Shown here piece after piece: positions 1-4,961 of a stretch of 7,887 nt of DNA. How positions within the stretch are numbered: the first letter of the stretch is position 1; the number at the start of each line of letters is the position of its first letter. Location: contig CAAEOE010000025.1 of NCBI GenBank assembly GCA_900757505.1, positions 1 to 7,887 on the forward strand, given 5' to 3'. This DNA comes from an uncultured Collinsella sp. GTDB lineage: Bacteria > Actinomycetota > Coriobacteriia > Coriobacteriales > Coriobacteriaceae. The notes under the pieces were generated by a model. That model did not search any database. It saw only the letters and a list, made by a program, of their open reading frames with translations, and had not been told where the DNA came from. The position numbers were made by a program, and so were the translations under genes.

Positions 1-7
1 CGATATC

Positions 8-47
8 AAAAAGCCCGGTCAGCAGCCGTGAAAGCTACCGGCCGGGC
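8..47 (-). terminator. Intrinsic terminator of the OPT transporter gene
   Basis: Read on the minus strand, the segment at 47-13 folds into a 14-position stem. It has six G/C pairs at the base (GCCCGG with CCGGGC), one C/A mismatch, then seven more pairs including two G-T wobbles, closed by a 7-base loop. Five T residues follow directly (positions 12-8). This is the layout of a rho-independent terminator. It starts about 42 bases beyond the transporter stop codon at 89-91. No other gene is visible between 1 and 88. Confidence 0.85.
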
Positions 48-88
48 AAGCCGTAGGCAATATGGTTGCTGTCGAGCAGCTGCTCAGC

Positions 89-1792
89 TTAGCCCAGCAG
101 GCTTAAGCCCACGGAGACAAACGCCAGGATAACGCCGACGATGGACTCGCCGCCGAGCAGGCCGCTGGCGACAACCAGCCCCTGCTCCTGGAAGGCGGCG
201 TCCTTGGCGGCCTCCTCCTCGTCCGAAAGACCGGCCTCGGCGTCGCGGTGAGCGGCCCACTTGTCGTAGGCGAGCTTAACGCAGGAGCCCAGGAAAGCCG
301 TGAGCGACATATAGAACGGCAGGTACACGCCCAGGCCGATCATCATGGCCGGAATGCCGAGCCAGTACATGACGATGCCGGCGATAAAGCCGCCAACGAA
401 CCACGGCACGCTCGGGATGCCCGAGACCATGGTGGCGACCACGCTTGCCTGCGCGGCCACAAAGCTCTTGTCGGGGCCGAAGGCGTCCGGACCATAGGCG
501 GTGACGAGCGCGACCATGACAGCGGCGGCGACCAGGGCGCCCACGATGCCGCCGATGGCCTGGCCGACCCACTGCGCGCGCGGGTTGGTGCCCAGCACGG
601 CGCCGGCCTTAAAGTCGTTCATGACGTCGCCCGCAAGGCCGCACGCCACGGCTACGATGCCGGCGATAAAGAACAGCTTGACCTGAGCGATCTGTGCGAA
701 GGCAGCCACGATGAGCATAACGATGAGGCCAAAGATCTCCATGGGGTCGATGCCCGTCTGACCGCAGCTCTGTGCGCTCATGATGGTGGTGACAAAGGTG
801 AACAGCGTCACGATGACGGCCGGAATGGGGCCAAGGTCAAGCACGATGGCGATGATCACGGCGATGGCGGCAGCGCCCAGGCCGATGATGCCAGCGTCGA
901 GCTTAAGGGAGCCCGAGATGAGCGACTGCTCGTCGGTGTCGGTGGAACTGTCGGCGGCAAGACCGCGGACGATACCGGCGACCTGCGGCAGGATGTCCTT
1001 GAGGACGACGGCGACGCCAAAGCCCATCATGAGACCCATGCCCAGGGACTTGACGATGCCCTGCGCAGTCATAACGTCAAACAGACCGGCAGCGGTGCCA
1101 CCCACGATGATGCCAAAGTTGCCCAGCAGCGCGCCGGCAAACCAGAAGGCGACGGGGGCGAAGCCCACGAGGAAGCCGACGGAGAGCAGCATGGGCGAGT
1201 TGTAGATGCCAAAGGTCACGCCAGGGATGTTGAGCGTGCACAGCATACTGGGCACAATGCCCAGAGCATCGCGCAGCACGCTGTAGATGCCGGCGATGGC
1301 CATGGAGCCAAAGAGCTGCTTGCCGGTCTTGCCGCCGGCCTCGGTCGCGCGCAGGGTCTGAGCTGCGGCGTTGCCGGTGGGGAACTCAAGCGCGGCGTCC
1401 ACGATAAAGTGACGGTGGATGAGCGCGGTGGCCAGCAGGCCCAGGATGGTGCCGGCGAGTGCCACGATAAACATGTCGAGCCAGCTGATCTGGTCGGCAT
1501 AGCCCAGCATCCAGGCGCCCGGGATGGTAAACGCTAGGCCGCCGGCGACCATGGCGCCTGCGGACATGATGGTGTGGGTGACGTTTGCCTCGTTGAGGCT
1601 GGCGTTACCCATGAGCTTCAGGAAGAACAGCGAGATGACGGCAGCGAAGACGATCGGCCAGGGGAGTGCGCCCATCTTGAGGGCGGTGTAGGCCGAGCTT
1701 GCCGTGATGATCACGCAGCCAAGGACGCCGATGACGACGCCACGCAGCGTGAGTTGCCCGCGCATCGAGGCGCGGTTCGAGGGATTGCTCAT
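89..1792 (-). CDS. OPT family oligopeptide/metal-chelate transporter
   Basis: A 567-residue polytopic inner-membrane protein of the OPT (oligopeptide transporter) superfamily, prokaryotic branch. Members import small peptides or metal-siderophore/metal-amino-acid complexes, probably by proton coupling. Family-like blocks seen in order are an N-terminal LTLRGVVIGVLGCVI segment (about 14-28), a SAGAMVAGGLAFTIPGAW block (77-94), LEFPTGNAAAQTL (135-147), GDVMNDFKAGAVLGTNPR (388-405), a run containing VPWFVGGF and GLGVYLPF (462-493), and SGLLGGESIVG near the C-terminus (543-553). More than ten hydrophobic segments are visible. An acidic, Ala/Glu-rich hydrophilic stretch (about 510-540) precedes the last membrane segments. 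Length is slightly short for the family (often about 590-650), but both ends look intact. The ATG at 1792-1790 has an AAAGGAG Shine-Dalgarno six bases upstream. The gene stands alone, divergent from coaX, with its own terminator. The substrate cannot be told from sequence. Confidence 0.9.
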   Translation of the reverse strand: MSNPSNRASMRGQLTLRGVVIGVLGCVIITASSAYTALKMGALPWPIVFAAVISLFFLKLMGNASLNEANVTHTIMSAGAMVAGGLAFTIPGAWMLGYADQISWLDMFIVALAGTILGLLATALIHRHFIVDAALEFPTGNAAAQTLRATEAGGKTGKQLFGSMAIAGIYSVLRDALGIVPSMLCTLNIPGVTFGIYNSPMLLSVGFLVGFAPVAFWFAGALLGNFGIIVGGTAAGLFDVMTAQGIVKSLGMGLMMGFGVAVVLKDILPQVAGIVRGLAADSSTDTDEQSLISGSLKLDAGIIGLGAAAIAVIIAIVLDLGPIPAVIVTLFTFVTTIMSAQSCGQTGIDPMEIFGLIVMLIVAAFAQIAQVKLFFIAGIVAVACGLAGDVMNDFKAGAVLGTNPRAQWVGQAIGGIVGALVAAAVMVALVTAYGPDAFGPDKSFVAAQASVVATMVSGIPSVPWFVGGFIAGIVMYWLGIPAMMIGLGVYLPFYMSLTAFLGSCVKLAYDKWAAHRDAEAGLSDEEEAAKDAAFQEQGLVVASGLLGGESIVGVILAFVSVGLSLLG

Positions 1793-1828
1793 ATAAAACT
1801 CCTTTGCGTATATCCGCTTCCCCCGGGA

Positions 1829-1899
1829 GCGCCGCTACGGATACGGCGCGGGAAGTCGGGTTACCAAGGGCCGCCGCGTGAGCTCGCGCGCGACCGCGC
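1829..1899 (-). promoter_or_regulatory. Structured leader of the OPT transporter mRNA
   Basis: If transcription starts just downstream of the TATACT box at 1908-1903, the transporter mRNA carries a leader of about 100 bases. It contains a GC hairpin at its 5' end (1886-1890 with 1895-1899, loop 1891-1894). It also contains a 6-bp perfect hairpin GCGCCG/CGGCGC (1829-1834 with 1844-1849, 9-base loop). A near-perfect 16-base palindrome (1875-1890, CGCG-x-GAGCTC-x-CGCG) overlaps the first hairpin and could be an operator instead. No known riboswitch class was recognised. Confidence 0.3.
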
Positions 1900-1902
1900 A
1901 CC

Positions 1903-1908
1903 AGTATA
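1903..1908 (-). promoter_or_regulatory. Candidate -10 box for the OPT transporter gene
   Basis: On the minus strand this reads TATACT, five of six matches to the vegetative -10 consensus. It lies about 110 bases before the transporter start codon. No convincing -35 element sits 16-18 bases upstream. The divergent coaX gene also has a TATACT box (1952-1957), so the two start regions lie back to back within about 50 bases. Confidence 0.4.
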
Positions 1909-1951
1909 ACCGCAAGCTAGCCATTTCGGGATGACTGGTTTAGGTAGGCGA

Positions 1952-1957
1952 TATACT
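1952..1957 (+). promoter_or_regulatory. Candidate -10 box for coaX
   Basis: TATACT, five of six consensus matches, 27 bases before the start codon chosen at 1985. A start site about seven bases further on would give a leader of roughly 20 bases. It would also exclude the in-frame upstream ATG at 1931 from the transcript. The -35 region is not recognisable. Confidence 0.45.
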
Positions 1958-1969
1958 GCTGGGCAGACG

Positions 1970-1976
1970 AAAGGAG
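1970..1976 (+). promoter_or_regulatory. Ribosome binding site fixing the coaX start
   Basis: AAAGGAG lies eight bases before the ATG at 1985. The in-frame ATG at 1931 has no purine-rich site before it and would add 18 residues unlike the family N-terminus, which begins shortly before the DVGNT motif. This site therefore decides the start. Confidence 0.85.
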
Positions 1977-1984
1977 CGCCGACG

Positions 1985-2836
1985 ATGCTTAATGGGTGCG
2001 CATATATATTGACGGTCGACGTGGGTAACACGTTCATTCGCTTTGGTCTGTTTGCCGAGGATTCGGCTGCGGCGCAGGAATGCCCGCTTGCGACGTGCGA
2101 GATCACGACGCCGTCGAGCATTACGGCCGACGAAGCGCGCATGAGGCTCGCGCAGGTCATGTGCGCACTGGCAGCCGATGCGGGCATGCCGGGTGCACTC
2201 GTTCCCGCGGCCGCAGTGCTGAGCTGCGTGGTGCCGGCGCTCGAGCGCCCGTGGAAGGCGGCGCTTTCCCGTACCTGCACGGGACGCGTGCTCACGGTGG
2301 GACCGGGACTTAAGACCGGCATGCCCGTGCACTACGACGACCCGGCCGAGATCGGCCCCGACCGCATTGCCGACGCCGTGGCGGCCCGTGCCGTCTACGG
2401 CTCTCCGTGCATCGTGATCGACCTGGGCACGACGACCAATATTGAGGTCATCGACGCGTGCGGAACCTTTGTGGGCGGCGTCATCGCGCCGGGTCTGGCG
2501 CTCGGTGCCCGGTCGCTTTCGGCCGCTGCGGCGCGTTTGCCTCAGGTCGAGCCCTCGGCACCGACACATGTGATCGGCCGCAACACGCGCGAAGCCATGC
2601 GCTCGGGCGTGGTCTTGGGCGAGGTGGCCCGCATCGACGGCATGCTCGACATGGTGCTTGCCGAGATGCGCGCGACCAAGGCGGCGGGGGAGGGCAGCGT
2701 GCCCATTGTCATCACCGGCGACGATGTCGAGGCGCTCGCGTCGCTGGTCGGTCACAGTCTGACGGTCGACGATGCGCTGACGTTGCGGGGTCTCGCCGAG
2801 CTCTACCGCATCAACCAAAAGCCCCGCCGCGTGTAA
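1985..2836 (+). CDS. coaX: Type III pantothenate kinase
   Basis: A 283-residue cytoplasmic enzyme that phosphorylates pantothenate with ATP, the first committed step of coenzyme A synthesis. It belongs to the acetate-kinase/Hsp70 (ASKHA) fold. Visible motifs are the phosphate-binding DVGNT (12-16), the pantothenate/catalytic GPDR (124-127, usually GADR, with the Asp and Arg kept), DLGTTTN (146-152, commonly DFGTATT), GGVIAPG (164-170), and IGRNTREAMRSG (197-208). The length of about 255-285 is usual for CoaX. Type III enzymes need a monovalent cation, escape feedback by CoA and do not use pantothenamides; that is family knowledge. The gene is not next to birA, its common partner elsewhere. 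The next gene starts 84 bases on with its own promoter. The only oddities are Pro in GxDR and Asn at the end of the DxGTxTT motif. Confidence 0.95.
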   Translation: MLNGCAYILTVDVGNTFIRFGLFAEDSAAAQECPLATCEITTPSSITADEARMRLAQVMCALAADAGMPGALVPAAAVLSCVVPALERPWKAALSRTCTGRVLTVGPGLKTGMPVHYDDPAEIGPDRIADAVAARAVYGSPCIVIDLGTTTNIEVIDACGTFVGGVIAPGLALGARSLSAAAARLPQVEPSAPTHVIGRNTREAMRSGVVLGEVARIDGMLDMVLAEMRATKAAGEGSVPIVITGDDVEALASLVGHSLTVDDALTLRGLAELYRINQKPRRV

Positions 2837-2877
2837 GAGTGAGGGCGCCGGTGGGACAAACGCCTCCACCTTTCACC

Positions 2878-2886
2878 TGCTACAAT
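2878..2886 (+). promoter_or_regulatory. Extended -10 promoter of the dCMP deaminase gene
   Basis: TGCTACAAT matches the extended -10 pattern (TG, one base, then a five-of-six TATAAT match). Extended -10 promoters can work with a poor -35, and none is seen at normal spacing. The box overlaps the ATG at 2885 that opens the longest in-frame reading frame, so that ATG cannot be the translation start if this promoter is real. Confidence 0.55.
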
Positions 2887-2907
2887 GGGTCAAACTATTG
2901 CGATTAC

Positions 2908-2912
2908 GGAGG
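2908..2912 (+). promoter_or_regulatory. Ribosome binding site fixing the dCMP deaminase start
   Basis: GGAGG lies eight bases before the ATG at 2921. The upstream in-frame ATG at 2885 has no such site and falls in the -10 box, so translation is placed at 2921. Confidence 0.85.
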
Positions 2913-2920
2913 TGTCTGCC

Positions 2921-3445
2921 ATGTCGGACGATCTTCATCAAACTTCGTCAGGCAAGCGCCTGGACGTCATTAGCTGGGACGAGTTCTTTATGAGCGTGGC
3001 CATCGCCGCGCAGCGCCGCAGCAAGGACCCCAACACGCAGGTGGGTGCGTGCATCGCCAACACCAACCACCGCATCCTTTCGGTGGGCTACAACGGTACA
3101 CCCTCGGCGCTCAACGACGACTTTTTCCCGTGGGGTACGAGCGACGACCCGCTGCAGGACAAGCACAACTACGTGGTCCATGCCGAGGCCAACGCCGTGC
3201 TCAACTACCGTGGCTCGCTCAAGGACCTCGAGGGTTCCACGGTCTACGTCACGCTGTTCCCGTGCCACGACTGCGCCAAGATTTTGGCTCAGGTGGGCGT
3301 GGGCGAGGTCGTCTACCTGGACAACAAGTACGCCGACACCGATGACGGCCGTATCAGCCGCCGCATTCTCGACTCTTGCGGCATCAGCTACCGCCAGGTT
3401 ATCGTCGATGTTCAGATTGGTACCGGGGGACAGGCTCGACAGTAA
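2921..3445 (+). CDS. Deoxycytidylate (dCMP) deaminase family protein
   Basis: A 174-residue cytoplasmic zinc deaminase of the cytidine/deoxycytidylate deaminase superfamily. It most likely converts dCMP to dUMP, the substrate of thymidylate synthase. The zinc and catalytic motifs are complete: HAEANAVLN (87-95, His ligand plus the proton-shuttling Glu at 89) and PCHDC (114-118, the two Cys ligands). TQVGACI (39-45) and VGYNGTP (55-61) are typical of the dCMP deaminase/ComEB branch and unlike TadA or free-cytidine deaminases. The length also fits. A short polar N-terminal tail precedes the domain. Allosteric control by dCTP and dTTP is known in the family but cannot be read here. The gene appears monocistronic, with its own extended -10 promoter. 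A ComE-like DNA-uptake role is unlikely, since no competence genes are near. Confidence 0.9.
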   Translation: MSDDLHQTSSGKRLDVISWDEFFMSVAIAAQRRSKDPNTQVGACIANTNHRILSVGYNGTPSALNDDFFPWGTSDDPLQDKHNYVVHAEANAVLNYRGSLKDLEGSTVYVTLFPCHDCAKILAQVGVGEVVYLDNKYADTDDGRISRRILDSCGISYRQVIVDVQIGTGGQARQ

Positions 3446-3447
3446 TA

Positions 3448-3487
3448 TGCGTTGTCGCTATCTGACGACGAACGCAGCTCAAAGAGC
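3448..3487 (+). other. Paired hairpins after the dCMP deaminase stop
   Basis: Two bases after the stop codon, 3448-3457 (TGCGTTGTCG) pairs with 3466-3476 (CGACgAACGCA). This gives a 10-bp stem with a single bulged G and an 8-base loop. It is followed at once by a small GCTC-AAA-GAGC hairpin (3477-3487). No T-run follows, so this is not a standard intrinsic terminator. It may mark the mRNA 3' end by another route (Rho, processing) or protect it. Confidence 0.45.
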
Positions 3488-3562
3488 CCCGTCCCAAATT
3501 GACTACTCGTGAAAGTCGCGTCCGCACGCATGGCTGGCGCCTAAGCGGGTACATGGCTGTAG

Positions 3563-3568
3563 TAACAT
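3563..3568 (+). promoter_or_regulatory. Weak candidate -10 box for nifU
   Basis: TAACAT matches four of six consensus bases and lies 54 bases before the GTG start. No convincing -35 sits at normal distance; a TTGACT at 3499-3504 is too far upstream. The call rests mainly on position, because neighbouring genes show similar boxes 30-55 bases ahead of their starts. Confidence 0.25.
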
Positions 3569-3578
3569 AGCCCCTGTC

Positions 3579-3594
3579 CGCGGGCGCGCCCGCG
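3579..3594 (+). repeat. 16-base perfect palindrome upstream of nifU
   Basis: CGCGGGCGCGCCCGCG equals its own reverse complement. It sits 22 bases before the nifU start and just after the candidate -10 box, so it could be an operator or, as RNA, a tight GC hairpin at the 5' end of the message. The following bases (TTATTG) are too short a T-run for an intrinsic terminator. In DNA of this GC content such a palindrome is less surprising than in balanced DNA. Confidence 0.6.
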
Positions 3595-3616
3595 TTATTG
3601 TGAGAAAGGAGCCCCT

Positions 3617-3895
3617 GTGGCTGTTAACGAAGAGCTGCTTAAGAAGGTTCTTGAAGAGATTCGCCCCAACCTGCAGGCCGATGGCGGCGATATGGAGTAT
3701 GTGGGCGTCGACGACGAGGGCGTCGTCAAACTGGAGCTGCAGGGCGCCTGCGCCGGCTGCCCTATGAGCGCACTGACCCTGTCCATGGGTATCGAGCGTA
3801 TCCTGAAGGAGCATGTGCCCGGCGTTACCCGTGTCGAGCAGGTCAATGCCTCCGGCGAGACCGACGACCTGTACGACGAGTACGCGCCGTTCTAA
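3617..3895 (+). CDS. NifU-type (Nfu) Fe-S cluster carrier protein
   Basis: A 92-residue cytoplasmic protein that is essentially one NifU C-terminal (Nfu) domain. Such proteins hold a [4Fe-4S] cluster at a dimer interface and pass it to client enzymes. The signature is clear: an N-terminal amphipathic segment ending in IRPNLQADGGD (15-25), then the cluster motif GACAGCPMS (43-51) with Cys45 and Cys48 as ligands. The C-terminal tail is acidic (about 81-90). It begins with GTG, supported by AAAGGAG at 3605-3611, five bases upstream; no in-frame ATG is suitably placed. There is no N-terminal IscU-like or A-type domain, so it is a single-domain carrier, not a full NifU scaffold. No SUF or ISC genes are in the window. 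It may share a transcript with lgt, whose leader follows without a clear terminator. Confidence 0.93.
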   Translation: MAVNEELLKKVLEEIRPNLQADGGDMEYVGVDDEGVVKLELQGACAGCPMSALTLSMGIERILKEHVPGVTRVEQVNASGETDDLYDEYAPF

Positions 3896-3906
3896 GATGC
3901 GAAAGC

Positions 3907-3977
3907 TGCGGACGGCATACTCCGCATAGACGTTACGCCCAAATATGCGGCTGCGAGCGCAAGGCCCGCGGCCGCAT
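3907..3977 (+). promoter_or_regulatory. Attenuator-like competing hairpins in the lgt leader
   Basis: Four short segments lie in a row: TGCGGA (3907-3912), TCCGCAT (3921-3927), ATGCGGC (3945-3951) and GCCGCAT (3971-3977). Segment 1 pairs with 2 (6 bp), 2 with 3 (6 bp), and 3 with 4 (7 bp), so alternative folds exclude one another. The 3:4 hairpin ends 15 bases before the lgt Shine-Dalgarno and is followed by only TTGTAT, a poor T-run. No leader peptide or known ligand-binding motif was recognised. The shape suggests attenuation or translation control, which is inference. Confidence 0.35.
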
Positions 3978-3992
3978 TTGTATGTAGGGAGT

Positions 3993-3998
3993 AGGAGG
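3993..3998 (+). promoter_or_regulatory. Ribosome binding site fixing the lgt start
   Basis: AGGAGG lies six bases before the ATG at 4005. The in-frame ATG at 3945 falls in a hairpin arm, lacks a Shine-Dalgarno, and would add 20 Arg/Pro-rich residues foreign to Lgt. Confidence 0.9.
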
Positions 3999-4004
3999 GT
4001 CGAC

Positions 4005-4826
4005 ATGCTCAACGACCTCTACCATATGCTTGATCCTGTCGCGATCTCGGCGGGCCCCATCACCATCTACTGGTACGGCCTGGCCTACGTGGTCGGCGCC
4101 CTGCTCACGGCGGTCGTCATGTACCGCACGCAGCGTCGCTGGGGCTTTAACATCACGATTGACGACCTGACGAGTGTCGTGGTCGGCGTGGTCTTTGGCC
4201 TCATTATCGGTGCGCGCCTGTTCTACGTCGTGTTTTACGGTGATGGCTACTACTGGGCGCACCCGCTCGATATCTTTGCCACCAACGAGGGCGGCATGAG
4301 CTTCCATGGCGGTTTGGTGGGTGGCATTATCGGCGGCATCATTGTGTGCCGCATGTATAAGCTCGATGCATGGACTTTGGCAGACCTTGCCGTCATAGGC
4401 GCGCCGCTGGCCTTGTGCCTGGGCCGTTGTGCCAACTTTGTCAACGGTGAGCTGTGGGGCAAGCCGACCGATCTGCCCTGGGGCGTGGTCTTCGGTGGCA
4501 CCGCGGGCGATATGCCGCGTCACCCCTCCCAGCTCTACGAGGCATTCCTTGAGGGTATTGTGCTCTTTTGCATTCTGCAGGTGCTCAGCCGCAAAAAGCC
4601 GCTACTGCCCCAAGGCACGTTTATGGGCGTCTTTGTGATGGGTTACGGCATCGTTCGCTTCCTCATTGAGTTTGTGCGCGTGCCCGATGCCCAGCTGGGT
4701 TATCTGCTGGGAGGCGTCATCACCATGGGTCAGCTGTTGAGCCTGCCGCTCGTAATCGCGGGCCTGGCGCTCATCATCTTTGCTCGTCGCCGCAACCGGC
4801 CCCAGCGCATCTACCTCGACGCCTAA
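4005..4826 (+). CDS. lgt: Prolipoprotein diacylglyceryl transferase
   Basis: A 273-residue inner-membrane enzyme that moves a diacylglyceryl group from phosphatidylglycerol to the lipobox cysteine of prolipoproteins, the first step of lipoprotein maturation. About seven hydrophobic segments fit the known topology. Diagnostic blocks are YWYGLAY (22-28), GARLFYVVFY (69-78), FHGGLVGG (100-107, with the essential-type His101), the Lgt signature GRCANFVNGELWG (140-152, Arg141), HPSQLYEAFLEG (173-184), and RFLIEFVRVPD (218-228, Arg225). MGQLLSLPL (241-249) begins the last membrane segment, and a short basic tail follows. The length is normal and no key residue is missing. The stop codon is followed with no gap by a perfect 12-bp hairpin. 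Signal peptidase II (lsp) is not in the window. Confidence 0.97.
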   Translation: MLNDLYHMLDPVAISAGPITIYWYGLAYVVGALLTAVVMYRTQRRWGFNITIDDLTSVVVGVVFGLIIGARLFYVVFYGDGYYWAHPLDIFATNEGGMSFHGGLVGGIIGGIIVCRMYKLDAWTLADLAVIGAPLALCLGRCANFVNGELWGKPTDLPWGVVFGGTAGDMPRHPSQLYEAFLEGIVLFCILQVLSRKKPLLPQGTFMGVFVMGYGIVRFLIEFVRVPDAQLGYLLGGVITMGQLLSLPLVIAGLALIIFARRRNRPQRIYLDA

Positions 4827-4860
4827 CCACCACAAAGGGAACAGGACACCTTTGTGGTGG
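4827..4860 (+). repeat. Conserved-loop hairpin R1, abutting the lgt stop
   Basis: A perfect 12-bp stem (4827-4838, CCACCACAAAGG, with 4849-4860) encloses a 10-base loop, GAACAGGACA. It begins on the base after the lgt TAA. Only TTT follows, so termination is possible but weak. The AAAGG-loop-CCTTT centre and the ACAGG loop core match the hairpins at 4904-4942 and 7147-7179, which marks it as one copy of a repeat family. Confidence 0.7.
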
Positions 4861-4864
4861 TTTG

Positions 4865-4900
4865 CTGGGCAACGATGACAGAACCGTAACGTTTCCCCAG
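4865..4900 (+). other. Imperfect hairpin between R1 and R2
   Basis: CTGGGCAACG (4865-4874) pairs with CGTTTCCCCAG (4890-4900) in a stem of nine pairs with one C/C mismatch and one bulged T, around a 15-base loop. It fills most of the space between R1 and R2, so 4827-4942 is almost continuous secondary structure. It may be the spacer of a composite R1-R2 element. Confidence 0.4.
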
Positions 4901-4903
4901 ATA

Positions 4904-4942
4904 AAACCTGCCAAAATAAACCTGTCCCTTTTTGGCAGGTTT
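4904..4942 (-). repeat. Conserved-loop hairpin R2, upstream of the DUF6020-type gene
   Basis: A perfect 13-bp stem (4904-4916 with 4930-4942) encloses a 13-base loop. Read on the minus strand, the loop is AGGGACAGGTTTA, nearly the same as the plus-strand loop of R3 (GGGACAGGTTA). R2 is therefore the same element type in opposite orientation. Its stem sequence (AAACCTGCCAAAA) is unrelated to those of R1 and R3. It ends 19 bases before the GTG at 4962, close to the weak Shine-Dalgarno. Confidence 0.7.
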
Positions 4943-4961
4943 CTAGAAAGGCTTTCGGACT

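Noticed and set aside
248..1537. 429-codon open frame antisense to the OPT transporter
   Set aside because: The translation is rich in His, Asp, Gly and Ala with no membrane, domain or motif structure, and no ribosome binding site. It is the usual antisense shadow of a high-GC gene; the opposite frame has clear OPT family motifs.
1875..1899. Z-DNA-like CGCGCG tract
   Set aside because: The alternating stretch is short and expected at this GC content. The palindrome and hairpin reading is more specific.
1931..1984. N-terminal extension of CoaX from the ATG at 1931
   Set aside because: It has no Shine-Dalgarno, overlaps the probable promoter, and adds residues not seen in the family. The ATG at 1985 has a well-spaced AAAGGAG.
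1940..2869. 309-codon minus-strand frame opposite coaX
   Set aside because: Arg/His-rich composition without recognisable motifs. It spans the coaX promoter and gene, which is fully supported on the plus strand.
2885..2920. Upstream start for the dCMP deaminase
   Set aside because: The ATG overlaps the extended -10 box and lacks a ribosome binding site.
1985..3895. A single functional operon or defence system linking coaX, the deaminase and nifU
   Set aside because: The genes are common housekeeping functions with separate promoters and gaps of 84-171 bases. A nucleotide deaminase can occur in phage defence, but this one is a standard dCMP deaminase with no effector or sensor domain beside it.
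3945..4004. Upstream start for Lgt
   Set aside because: It lies in a leader hairpin and adds an Arg/Pro-rich stretch. The ATG at 4005 has a strong AGGAGG.
4827..4863. R1 as an ordinary intrinsic terminator of lgt
   Set aside because: The stem is strong but only three T residues follow, and the loop matches two other hairpins. Repeat-family membership explains it better, though weak termination remains possible.
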